A DNA stretch of 22,675 nt from CAZVAP01 sp964625125 (GTDB lineage Bacteria; Patescibacteriota; Gracilibacteria; Absconditabacterales; Absconditicoccaceae), in NCBI GenBank assembly GCA_964625125.1, contig CAZVAP010000008.1:1-22675 (forward strand), read 5' to 3'. Position 1 is the stretch's first letter, and every line of letters begins with the position of its first letter. Under the pieces are notes generated by a model. That model made no database searches. It had not been told where the DNA came from and worked only from the letters and a program-made list of their open reading frames with translations. Below, one piece after another: positions 1 to 7,557 of the stretch. A program made the position numbers and the translations under genes.

Positions 1-52
1 TGTGAATAGGAATTTTAACTAAATGCACAATATGTATTATATCCTTTTTCAT
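1..52 (-). CDS. 5' end of a divergent hypothetical gene (partial)
   Basis: Reading leftwards from an ATG at 52, the minus strand is open to the window edge and gives MKKDIIHIVHLVKIPIH. The ATG follows an AT-rich leader like those of the other genes here, and it would be divergent from gatC. Only 17 residues are visible and no family can be assigned. The open frame could be chance, so this is a weak call. Confidence 0.3.
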   Translation of the reverse strand, partial: MKKDIIHIVHLVKIPIH

Positions 53-69
53 ATTATCTTATAAATTGG

Positions 70-97
70 TTGAAACGTAAATTAAAAAAATTATTAT
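70..97 (+). promoter_or_regulatory. Candidate sigma70-type promoter for gatC-fusA
   Basis: TTGAAA (70-75) lies 16 nt before TATTAT (92-97). Each hexamer matches the consensus at 5 of 6 positions. Transcription would start near 104, about 36 nt before the gatC ATG. The AT-rich background makes chance hits likely, but position and spacing match the other candidates in this window. Confidence 0.45.
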
Positions 98-139
98 AAA
101 AATTACTTTGTAGTATTTTTTATTATATTTAAAATCCTT

Positions 140-430
140 ATGGATAAAAACACTATATTACACTTAGCCAATCTAGCTAAGATAAAGATTTCAGAGGATT
201 ATTTGGAGAAATTAACTTGAGAGTTTAATCAAATTCTTGATTTTGTAAGTAGATTGCAAGAAATTGATACTACAGGTGTGGAAAAAATGTATACTCCTAT
301 TGAAAACTTAAAATTAGATTATAATAGAAAAACTTCTACTCAAGTTAATTCTGAAGACTTATTATCTAATTCTCCTCATGAAATAGAAAATAATATGATA
401 GTTATTAGAAGTTCTATTGTAGAACATTAA
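140..430 (+). CDS. gatC: Asp-tRNA(Asn)/Glu-tRNA(Gln) amidotransferase subunit C
   Basis: This 96-residue protein matches GatC in length and pattern. The N-terminal helix region (LHLANLAKIKISEDYLEKL) is followed by FNQILDFVSRLQEIDTTGVE, the region that wraps around the GatA/GatB interface in the family. GatC is a small structural subunit that stabilises the GatCAB complex, which converts mischarged Glu-tRNA(Gln) or Asp-tRNA(Asn) to the correct amide form. One in-frame TGA at codon 25 is read as Gly. The ATG at 140 has no Shine-Dalgarno motif, only an AT-rich leader. fusA follows after 32 nt, so the two are probably co-transcribed. GatB lies downstream at 3588; GatA is not in the window. Confidence 0.88.
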
Positions 431-462
431 TTAATTTATTTACTTATTTAAATTTATATTAA

Positions 463-2568
463 ATGGCTACAGTTAGTGCAGGTAAGGTACCTTTAGATAA
501 AGTTAGAAATATTGGTATCTTTGCTCATATTGATGCGGGTAAAACAACATTTACTGAAAGAGTTTTATATTATACTGGTAAACAACATAAAATTGGTGAA
601 ACTCATGATGGTGAGTGAACTATGGATTGGATGGAACAGGAAAAAGAAAGAGGTATTACTATTACTTCTGCTGCTACAACTTGTTTTTGGAAAGATCATC
701 AAATTAATGTGATTGATACTCCAGGACACGTGGATTTTACAATTGAAGTAGAGAGATCTTTGAGAGTTTTAGATGGTGGTATTGCTGTTTTTGATGGTGC
801 TGCATGAGTAGAACCACAATCAGAAACTGTATGGAGACAAGCTACAAAATATAAAGTTCCTAGATTATGCTTCTTTAATAAAATGGATAAAATGGGTGCT
901 GATTTTAAAATGTCTTTAAATTCAGTACACGAAAGATTATCTGATAAAGCTGTTGCTATACAAATTCCTTGGGGTGAAGCTGAAACATTCAAGTGAGTTA
1001 TAGATTTGAGAGTTATGAAAGCTTATACTTTTGAAGGTGATTATGGTAGAAATATTGTAGAACATGAAATTCCTGAGGAATTAAAAGATATGGCAGAAGA
1101 ATATAGAGAAATAATGTTAGATGCATTAAGTATGTTTGATGATGAATTAGCTGAAAAATATATGGAAGGTGAAGAAGTTACAGAAGAAATGATCGATAGA
1201 GCAATTAGAAAATGAACTTTATCTATGGAATTGTTCCCTGTATTAGTAGGTTCAGCTTTAAAAAATGTTGGTGTTCAATTTGCATTGGATGCTGTAGTTA
1301 AATATCTTCCTTCTCCAATTGATGTAGGTGATGTAATTGGTACTGATCCTAATACTGGTGAAGAAATTAGAAGAAAACCTGATCCAAATGAACCAGTTGC
1401 TGCTTTAGCATTTAAAGTGGCTACAGATCCATTTGTAGGTACATTAACTTATGTAAGAGTATATTCAGGTACTATTAGATCATGAGATACTTTGTTGAAT
1501 GCAAATACTGGTAAAAAAGAAAGAATCTGAAGACTTCTTCTTATGCATGCAAATAAAAGAGAGGAAATTAATGAAATATCTGCTGGTCATATTTGTGCTT
1601 TCTTAGGTTTAAAGGAAACAAAAACTGGTCATACATTATGTGATCCAAAACATCCTATTGTTCTTGAATCAATGGAGTTCCCAGAACCAGTAATTAGTTT
1701 AGCTATTGAGCCAAAGACAAAAAAAGACCAAGAAAAATTAGGTGTTGCTTTGTCAAGATTGGCTGATGAAGATCCATCATTTAGATATTATACTGATGAA
1801 GAAACACTTCAAACAATTATTGCAGGTATGGGTGAATTACATTTGGATATTATTGTTGATAGATTGAAAAGAGAATATAAGGTTGAGGTAAATACAGGTG
1901 CTCCACAAGTAGCTTATAGAGAAACTATTAAGTGAACTGCAGTTGGTGAAGGTAAATTTGTAAGACAAACTGGTGGTAGAGGTCAATATGGTCATGTAAT
2001 TGCTGAATTAAGTCCATCAGAAAAGGAATTTGAATTTGAAAATGCTATTGTAGGTGGTATTATTCCTAGAGAATTTATTCCTGCTATTGAAAAAGGTGCA
2101 AAAGAAACTTTTGAAAAATGAGTATTAGCAGGTTATCCAGTTATAAATGTTAAATTTAAAGTATTTGATGGTTCTTATCATGAAGTAGACTCTTCTGAAG
2201 TTGCCTTTAAAGTGGCTACTGCAAAAGCTATTCAAGATGCTTTTAAAAAGGCTGGTGCAGATATCTTGGAGCCTATTATGAAAGTAGAAGTTATTGTTCC
2301 AGAAGAATATGTTGGTACAGTTATTGGTGATATTTCTTCAAGAAGAGGTAGAATTGAAACACAGGAAAATAGAGGTAAAGATGTTGTAGTAAGAGCATTT
2401 GTTCCATTGGCTGAAATGTTTGGTTATGCAACAGATTTAAGGTCTAATACTCAAGGTAGAGGTAATTATACAATGGTATTTGATCATTATGAACCGGTTC
2501 CAGAATCAATTAAACAACAAATTATTAAAGAAAGAGCTGGAAAATTTAAATCAATTGCTGATGAATAA
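463..2568 (+). CDS. fusA: Translation elongation factor G
   Basis: This 701-residue protein has the normal length for EF-G, the ribosomal translocase GTPase. GTPase motifs are visible: G1 AHIDAGKT (residues 21-28), G2 RGITI (about 64-68), G3 DTPGH (85-89) and G4 NKMD (139-142). Domain II includes SGDTLLNANTGKKERIG. Domain IV has the EGKFVRQTGGRGQYGH motif, and domain V ends with RGNYTMVFDHYEPVP. Eight in-frame TGA codons occur at 616, 805, 994, 1213, 1483, 1528, 1933 and 2119. Several sit at glycines conserved in bacterial EF-G, such as the G before VEPQSETVW. Only about 8 of 59 glycines use TGA, much less than in its neighbours. It is the distal gene of a gatC-fusA unit, closed by a terminator at 2574. 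Confidence 0.97.
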
Positions 2569-2573
2569 TTTTA

Positions 2574-2596
2574 AGTCCCGGGAGGGGGCTTTTTTT
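2574..2596 (+). terminator. Intrinsic terminator after fusA
   Basis: A 6-bp GC-rich stem AGTCCC (2574-2579) / GGGGCT (2585-2590), including one T-G pair, encloses a 5-nt loop and runs into a T7 tract. It begins 6 nt after the fusA stop codon. The local GC content is far above background. Confidence 0.8.
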
Positions 2597-2710
2597 AAAA
2601 AAATTAAAAAATAAAAAATTGTCGGCCTAATTAATACCTGGGATTTCTTGAATTTGAAGGTAAACATCGTTCACATTTTACTGTGAAAAGAAATTTTGTC
2701 GGAAATAGGC

Positions 2711-2738
2711 TTGACAGGGCAGTTAATATCTATATTAT
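2711..2738 (+). promoter_or_regulatory. Strong candidate promoter inside the intergenic stretch
   Basis: A perfect TTGACA -35 (2711-2716) is separated by 16 nt from TATTAT (2733-2738, 5 of 6 matches). The start would fall near 2745. The transcript would run through the gap and stop at the terminator at 2928, so it fits a short RNA better than a message. Confidence 0.55.
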
Positions 2739-2748
2739 AAGATGGTGC

Positions 2749-2776
2749 TGTAGGGTAAAAACTCCAAACAAGGAGT
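2749..2776 (+). repeat. 28-nt sequence duplicated across gap 1 (left copy)
   Basis: The 28 nt ending at the first N are identical to the first 28 nt after the N run (2877-2904). Because the copies are exactly the two contig ends, they are best explained as an unmerged overlap and not a biological repeat. The unit contains a small hairpin, ACTCC/GGAGT. Confidence 0.8.
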
Positions 2777-2876
2777 NNNNNNNNNNNNNNNNNNNNNNNN
2801 NNNNNNNNNNNNNNNNNNNNNNNNNNNNNNNNNNNNNNNNNNNNNNNNNNNNNNNNNNNNNNNNNNNNNNNNNNNN
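2777..2876. other. Assembly gap of 100 N
   Basis: Exactly 100 Ns, the conventional placeholder for an unknown distance. Both flanks carry the same 28-nt sequence, so the real distance may be negative. Confidence 0.97.
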
Positions 2877-2904
2877 TGTAGGGTAAAAACTCCAAACAAG
2901 GAGT
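2877..2904 (+). repeat. 28-nt sequence duplicated across gap 1 (right copy)
   Basis: Identical to 2749-2776. See the left copy for interpretation. Confidence 0.8.
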
Positions 2905-2927
2905 GTAAAAATTGGATTAATTAAAAT

Positions 2928-2957
2928 GCCTAAGTTTTTCTTAGGCTATTTTTTATT
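2928..2957 (+). terminator. Intrinsic terminator before pth
   Basis: A perfect 7-bp stem GCCTAAG (2928-2934) / CTTAGGC (2940-2946) with a TTTTT loop is followed by a T-rich tail. It lies 24 nt after the gap-flanking repeat and ends whatever is transcribed from the intergenic stretch. Confidence 0.85.
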
Positions 2958-2959
2958 TA

Positions 2960-2987
2960 TTGAAAAAAGACTTTTTTTATGTATTTT
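2960..2987 (+). promoter_or_regulatory. Candidate promoter for the pth-gatB-alaS unit
   Basis: TTGAAA (2960-2965), a 16-nt spacer and TATTTT (2982-2987, 4 of 6 matches) lie just after the preceding terminator and about 34 nt before the pth start codon. The -10 is weak, so the call rests partly on context. Confidence 0.4.
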
Positions 2988-3020
2988 TACTAAGCTTAAT
3001 TTAAATATTTTTTAATATGA

Positions 3021-3566
3021 ATGCTAAAAACCAAGCTTATTGTAGGATTGGGGAATCCTGGGAAAGAATATGAATTAACTAGACATAATATAGGATTTAT
3101 AGTAGTTGACTGGATAGCTGATTATGCTGACTGAACTAAATTTATGTTTGATAAAAAATTTAATGCTGAAATTTCTATAGCAAAAGATTGAAAATATATG
3201 ATGATATTTGCTAAACCATTAACTTTTATGAATTTATCTTGAGAGGCTGTTGCTAAATTGGTTAACTATTATAAAATTGATACTAAAAATTTGTTAGTTA
3301 TTCATGATGAGCTTGATTTAGCTGAATGACAAATTAAACTTAAATGGAATGGCTGACATAATGGTCATAATTGATTAAAGTCAATTGATAATAAACTTTG
3401 AACAAATAAATATTGGAGGCTAAAGTGTTGAATTTGAAGACCTCCAGAAAAGTGGCAAGTTGTAGATTATGTTTTATGAAAATTACCTAAACAAACTCTA
3501 GAAAACTTTGAAAATCAAAAAGAATATATATTTGAGCTAGTAAGGCAGTTTCTAGTTGCTAATTAA
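3021..3566 (+). CDS. pth: Peptidyl-tRNA hydrolase
   Basis: This 181-residue protein has the usual Pth size. Pth cleaves peptidyl-tRNA released prematurely from ribosomes. Visible motifs are VGLGNPG (8-14), TRHNIG (20-25) with catalytic His22, KPLTFMNLSG containing Asn71, DELDL with Asp96, and NGGHNGHNGLKSI around residues 110-122. The family catalytic set (N, H, D, N) is complete once TGA is read as Gly. Ten of its roughly 16 glycines are TGA, including two in the GGHNGHNG segment. The ATG at 3021 is chosen because it gives the family N-terminus; an ATG at 3017 is out of frame. There is no Shine-Dalgarno motif. gatB starts 21 nt after its stop. Confidence 0.95.
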
Positions 3567-3587
3567 TTTATTTTGTAAAAATATCCT

Positions 3588-5027
3588 ATGTCAAAATATG
3601 AAATGGTTATTTGATTGGAAATACATATAAAATTAAATTCTAAAACTAAATTATTCTGTTCTTGTAAAAATGAACAAAATTTTGATGATTTAAAACCTAA
3701 TACAAATATTTGTACTGTTTGTACAGGTCAACCAGGTGCTTTACCAGTTTTACAAAAGGAACCTTTACAAAAAGCTGTAAAACTTGGTTTAGCTTTAAAT
3801 TGTAAAATTAATAAAATATCAAATTTTGATAGAAAATCTTATTTTTATCCTGATTTGCCAATGGGTTATCAAATAACTCAAATGTTTAATCCTACAAATG
3901 TAGAGTGAGAGGTTAAATTTTTTGTAAATGATTACCAAGAGGAAAAATCAGTAAAAATTAGACAAGCACATATAGAAGCTGATGCTTGAAAAACTATTCA
4001 TGAATGATGAAAAGCTTATTTGGATTATAATAGAGCAGCAACTCCTTTAGTTGAAATAGTTACTTATCCAGATTTTAGGTCAGAGGAAGAAGTAGTTGAG
4101 TTTTTAAAGGAACTGCAAAGAATAGTTAGATTTAATAATGTCTGAGATGCAGATTTAGAAAAATGACAAATGAGAGTTGATGTAAATATTTCTATTAGAC
4201 CAAAATGAGAAGAAAAATTTTGAACTAGGGTAGAATTAAAAAATATGAATAGTTTTTCTGCAATTAAAAGAGCAATTCAACATGAATTTAAAAGACAAGT
4301 GAAATTAGTTGAAGCAGGTAAAGAAGTTGATCAAGAAACTAGAGGTTGGAATGATGCTAAATGAAGCTCTTATACAATGAGAAGTAAAGAAGATGCTTTA
4401 GATTATAGATATTTTCCAGAACCAGATTTGCCTCCATTGGAATTAACTGATGATTTTATTGACGAGCAAAAAAAACAAATAGTAGAAAGTAGTTTTCAAA
4501 GAGCAAAGAGGTATAAACAAGAGTATAATTTTCATAAGGAATTTATTACTCCTTTGATTTCAGATTTGGAAATTTCCAATTATTTTGAGAAACTAGTTAA
4601 AGATTGAATTAAACCAAAAAATGCTGCAAAATGGATTGTAACAATTTTGTTGAGGTATTTAAATGATGATAATATTTCTTTATCTGAGGTTAAGTTTTCA
4701 TATGAAGACTTTTTGACTTTATTGAAAAAAGAGCAGGATGGAGAAATTTTACATCCACAAGCAAAGGATGTTTTTAGAGAAATGTATTTAACAGGTAGAA
4801 AACCAGAGGAAATTATTGAAGAAAAAGGTTATAAAGCACAAGATGATGGAGAATTGGAAGAATTAGTAAAATCAGTTTTAGAAGAAAATCAGGAAGCAGT
4901 AGAAGATATAAAGGCTGGTAAGATGAAAGCTATAGGATTTTTGGTATGACAAATTATGAAAAAGTCCCAAGGAAAGGCTAATCCAGCTAAAGCAAAAGAT
5001 ATGATTTTAAAAATTATTCAAGGTTAA
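3588..5027 (+). CDS. gatB: Asp-tRNA(Asn)/Glu-tRNA(Gln) amidotransferase subunit B
   Basis: This 479-residue protein is a full-length GatB. It binds the misacylated tRNA and activates Glu/Asp with ATP before GatA-derived ammonia is used. Hallmarks are VIGLEIHIKL at the N-terminus, the zinc-type cysteines in FCSCKN and CTVCTGQPGALPVL, RKSYFYPDLPMGYQITQ, DYNRAATPLVEIV, GTRVELKNMNSFSAIKRAI and DYRYFPEPDLPPLEL. The C-terminal helical and YqeY-like tail ends with GKANPAKAKDMILKII. TGA codons fall at conserved glycines such as IGLEIH and GTRVE. It is the second gene of the pth-gatB-alaS unit. With gatC at 140 it implies indirect amidation, but gatA is outside the window. Confidence 0.96.
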
Positions 5028-5028
5028 G

Positions 5029-5267
5029 ATGATTAACCCAAAATATAGTTATGTAAATAAACTTTATGATAAAAAAATATTGAAGGTTTAAAAAAAGAAA
5101 AAAATGCAGTTATTTGAGTTATTGAAAATTATAGAAACTTGTTATGAGATTCATTAAATGTTGCTTCAGAAAGAGAAAGAAGCAGAATAGAAAAAGATTT
5201 ATTATATGAAACATTATTGCTAGAGTATATTGAGAGTTTGATAGCTGACTTGGAAAATAAAATTTAG
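5029..5267 (+). pseudogene. Small acidic hypothetical protein, frame broken at an A7 tract
   Basis: The ATG at 5029, 1 nt past the gatB stop, opens a frame (MINPKYSYVNKLYDKK) that ends at TAA after 20 codons. One added A in the A7 run at 5071-5077 joins it to a frame that is open to TAG 5265-5267. That frame encodes IEGLKKEKNAVIGVIENYRN, then a charged helix-forming segment ending LEYIESLIADLENKI. The repaired product is about 79 residues, rich in Glu, Lys and Leu and probably helical. It fills the interval between gatB and alaS exactly, which supports it as a real gene. The break may be a sequencing error, a mutation or a slippage site. No family recognised. Confidence 0.5.
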
Positions 5268-5283
5268 TTTTTAAGATTTTTAT

Positions 5284-6915
5284 ATGAAATCAGAAGAAAT
5301 TAGGAAAAAATGGAAAGAGTTTTGGGAGTCATCTCCTAGGAATCATAAAGAATTAAAACCAGCTCCATTGGTACCAGAAGGAGATAAAACATCTTTGTTT
5401 ACAGTTGCTGGTATGCAACAACTTGTTCCTTATTTGAGTTGAAAACCTCATCCAGATGGTAAAAGACTTTATAATATTCAAAAGTGTGTTAGAACTCCTG
5501 ATATTGATGAAATTTGAGATGAAAGACATCTTACTATGTTTGAAATGATGGGTAATTGGTCTTTAGGTGATTATTTTAAAAAGGAATCTTTAACTTGGTC
5601 AGTGGAGTTTTTAACTAAAGTTTGTGGAATTCCTTTGGAAAGACTTGGGGCTACTATTTTTGGTGGTGATGAAAAATTAGGTTTGCCTGAAGATGAAGAA
5701 GCTAGAAAAATATTGAATGAACTTGGTATACCAAATGAAAGAATTAGACCTATGAAAGAAAATTGGTGGGGTCCTGCAGGAGAAGTTGGGCCTTGTTGAC
5801 CTGATTGTGAGTTTTATGTTGATAGATGAGATGAATTTTGACCTGCAGACTGGCTAATGGATGATAATCCAAGATATACTGAAATTTGGAATAATGTTTT
5901 TATGCAATTTTATAAAGAGAAAGATTGAAATTTTAAGCTTCTTCCTACTAAAAATGTTGATACTTGAATGGGATTGGAAAGGCTAGCAATGATTTTGCAA
6001 AATAAAAATACAATTTTTGAAACTGATTTGTTTGAGTGAATAATTAAAGCTATAGAAAAATTTACTGAAAAAAGCTATCCTCCTTATACTAAAAAAGAAA
6101 ATAATCTAAATGAAGAAGAAAAACAAATTACAAGAAGATTTAGAATTATTACTGACCATTTAAGATGAAGCTTGTTTTTGGTTTCAGATGGAGTGTTGCC
6201 TTCAAATGAATGAAGAGGTTATGTGTTAAGAAGACTTATAAGGAGGGCTTATTATAATGCTTATTTGTTAAATAATAATATTGATTTTGAAAATTTAGTT
6301 AAAGAAGTAGCAAAAGCTATTGAGATTAAATATGGTCCTTTCCGGGATAATATTAAAAATTTGGATTCTTCAGTAGGAATTGTTATTTGAGAAATGAGGA
6401 AATTTTCTTCTACTATTCAAAAATGATTAAAATTAATTTTAGATGAAATAAAAAATTTAAAAGCAGAAGGTAAAGATTTATTAGATTGAGAAATATTATT
6501 TAAGTTGTATGATACATATGGTTTTCCATTTGAACTTTCAAAGGAAATAGCTGAAGCTTATGGTTTAAAGGTAGATGAAAAATGATTTAAACAAAAAATG
6601 TTACAAGCTAAAGAAAAATCTAGACAATCTGCAAAAGATGTTTTCAAAAGAGGAATTGATTGGGCAAAATATTTGGAATGAATTCCTCCTACTGAGTTTG
6701 TGGGTTATGATAATTTACAGTTAGATAATCCTAAATTACTGAAATATTTTGAAGTCGAATGAAATAAAATTTATATATTTGATAAAACTCCTTTTTATGC
6801 TGAATGAGGTGGACAAACTTGAGATAAGGGACAAATTATTTTGGATGATTGAACTATTTTAAAAGTAAAAGATGTTAAAAAAGTTTGAGGAGTTTATTTA
6901 CACTTTGTAGAGTAG
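5284..6915 (+). CDS. alaS: Alanyl-tRNA synthetase, short form without editing and C-Ala domains
   Basis: This class II synthetase attaches Ala to tRNA(Ala). The N-terminal catalytic core is complete: MKSEEIRKKW start, LFTVAGMQQLVPYL, CVRTPDIDEIGDERHLTMFEMMGNWSLGDYFK, GPAGEVGPCGPDCEFY, and motif 3 DTGMGLERL (226-234). The tRNA-recognition domain follows, with DHLRGSLFLVSDGVLPSNEGRGYVLRRLIRRA. The protein reaches the TPFYAEGGGQTGDKG segment (502-516) and stops at TAG at residue 543. Usual AlaRS is about 870 residues and continues with the HxxxH editing domain and C-Ala; both are absent here and not found downstream. From memory, short AlaRS forms have been reported in candidate-phyla bacteria, so this may be functional. 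A Nudix gene starts 3 nt later in the same frame. Confidence 0.93.
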
Positions 6916-6918
6916 TTA

Positions 6919-7446
6919 ATGTGAAAAGAAGTATTTTTACCAAAGCTTAATTATTGAATTGCATCAGTATGAATAATAAAAACAATAAAATGAGATCTGC
7001 TTATGTTGTTGGAAAAGGAAAATAAACCTTGGAAACAAGCTGGGCAATGGTCATTTATTATTGAGACGTTAGAAGAAGGTGAAACAGGTAAGGAAGCTTT
7101 AAGAAGAGGTTTTTTGGAGGAACTATGAGTTGATTTATCTTCTGAAAGTAAAATTTATTTACATGATAGAAGAAAAAAAATACTTTCATATTGTAATGAG
7201 TTAGATAAGTATTTTTTGTTTAAAGCATATATATTTGATATAATGATTTCAGAAGAAGATTTAGAAAAAATACTTTCATTTAAATGAAGTACTGAAATAT
7301 CAAAAGTTAAATTATTTTCATTAGGTGAAATACTTAATTGAAATCTTAAATTAAGACCCGGTATAAAAGAAGTTTTGTTAGACTTAGATGTTAAATATTT
7401 GGTAAAAAATTGAAAATATGATTTTACAACTACCATTTATTGGTAG
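6919..7446 (+). CDS. Nudix hydrolase-like protein
   Basis: This 175-residue protein carries a Nudix-box-like segment at about residues 53-73: LEEGETGKEALRRGFLEELG. The GE, the R and the EExG-type EELG core match GX5EX7REUXEEXGU. The first Gly is Glu, and REU reads RGF, so the box is degenerate. Nudix enzymes hydrolyse nucleoside diphosphates linked to another moiety; the substrate here is unknown. The ATG at 6919 lies one codon past the alaS amber stop and in the same frame. Seven or more TGA codons are read as Gly. The 3' end runs into the terminator hairpin at 7428, so its stop codon lies inside the second stem arm. It is probably the last gene of the pth operon. Confidence 0.75.
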
Positions 7447-7454
7447 TTTTTTTT
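7428..7454 (+). terminator. Intrinsic terminator overlapping the Nudix stop codon
   Basis: A 7-bp stem AACTACC (7428-7434) / GGTAGTT (7442-7448) with a 7-nt loop runs into eight Ts. The Nudix TAG (7444-7446) lies within the second arm. It ends the pth-gatB-alaS-Nudix unit. Confidence 0.85.
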
Positions 7455-7520
7455 ATTGAAAAAAGAATTTAAAAGTTTATGTGTTTAGTAAAAGATAAGA
7501 AGATTACTAAAGAATTGAAG

Positions 7521-7554
7521 TAGTATTTAAAAAATTTTATTTCTTAAAATACTA
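7521..7554 (+). repeat. Inverted repeat just upstream of the NSS transporter
   Basis: TAGTATTT (7521-7528) and AAATACTA (7547-7554) are perfect inverted arms separated by 18 AT-rich bases. They end 3 nt before the transporter ATG. The arms could form a hairpin that masks the start codon or could be an operator. There is no G/C-rich core, so function is uncertain. The surrounding 7455-7557 is non-coding and shows no clear promoter. Confidence 0.35.
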
Positions 7555-7557
7555 ATA

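Larger units (their letters stand above)
2597..2948 (+). other. Unassigned intergenic stretch with gap, possible small RNA
   Basis: No convincing coding frame is present here. The stretch carries a hairpin TTCACA/TGTGAA near 2671-2688, complementary arms GCCTA (around 2625) and TAGGC (around 2706), and a hairpin ACTCC-AAACAA-GGAGT in the repeat flanking the gap. A promoter-like TTGACA...TATTAT lies at 2711-2738 and a strong terminator at 2928. Together these suggest an RNA gene. If the gap is only an unmerged contig overlap, the segment between the fusA terminator and the next terminator is about 200 nt. I do not see the signatures of tmRNA, RNase P RNA, SRP RNA or a known riboswitch. Base composition is higher in GC than the flanking intergenic DNA. 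Confidence 0.35.

Noticed and set aside
616..618. UGA as tryptophan (Mycoplasma-type code 4)
   Set aside because: TGA sites coincide with family-conserved Gly, not Trp, and conserved Trp residues are encoded by TGG.
699..992. 97-residue minus-strand ORF inside fusA
   Set aside because: It is antisense to the conserved GTPase domain of EF-G and shows no family pattern; a shadow ORF.
2671..2895. ORFs on both strands spanning gap 1
   Set aside because: They are open only because Ns contain no stops; neither flank has recognisable protein sequence.
2749..2904. CRISPR-like repeat pair (28 nt with a partial palindrome) around gap 1
   Set aside because: Only two copies, located exactly at the contig ends, with no spacers and no cas genes in the window; gap 2 shows the same artefact.
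6913..6915. TAG in alaS as a sense codon leading into the rest of AlaRS
   Set aside because: The sequence after it is Nudix-like, not the AlaRS editing domain, so TAG acts as the end of AlaRS; readthrough is kept only as a speculation.
7155..7436. 93-residue minus-strand ORF antisense to the Nudix gene
   Set aside because: The plus strand carries the Nudix box and continuous coding with Gly-TGA; the minus ORF is a low-complexity shadow.
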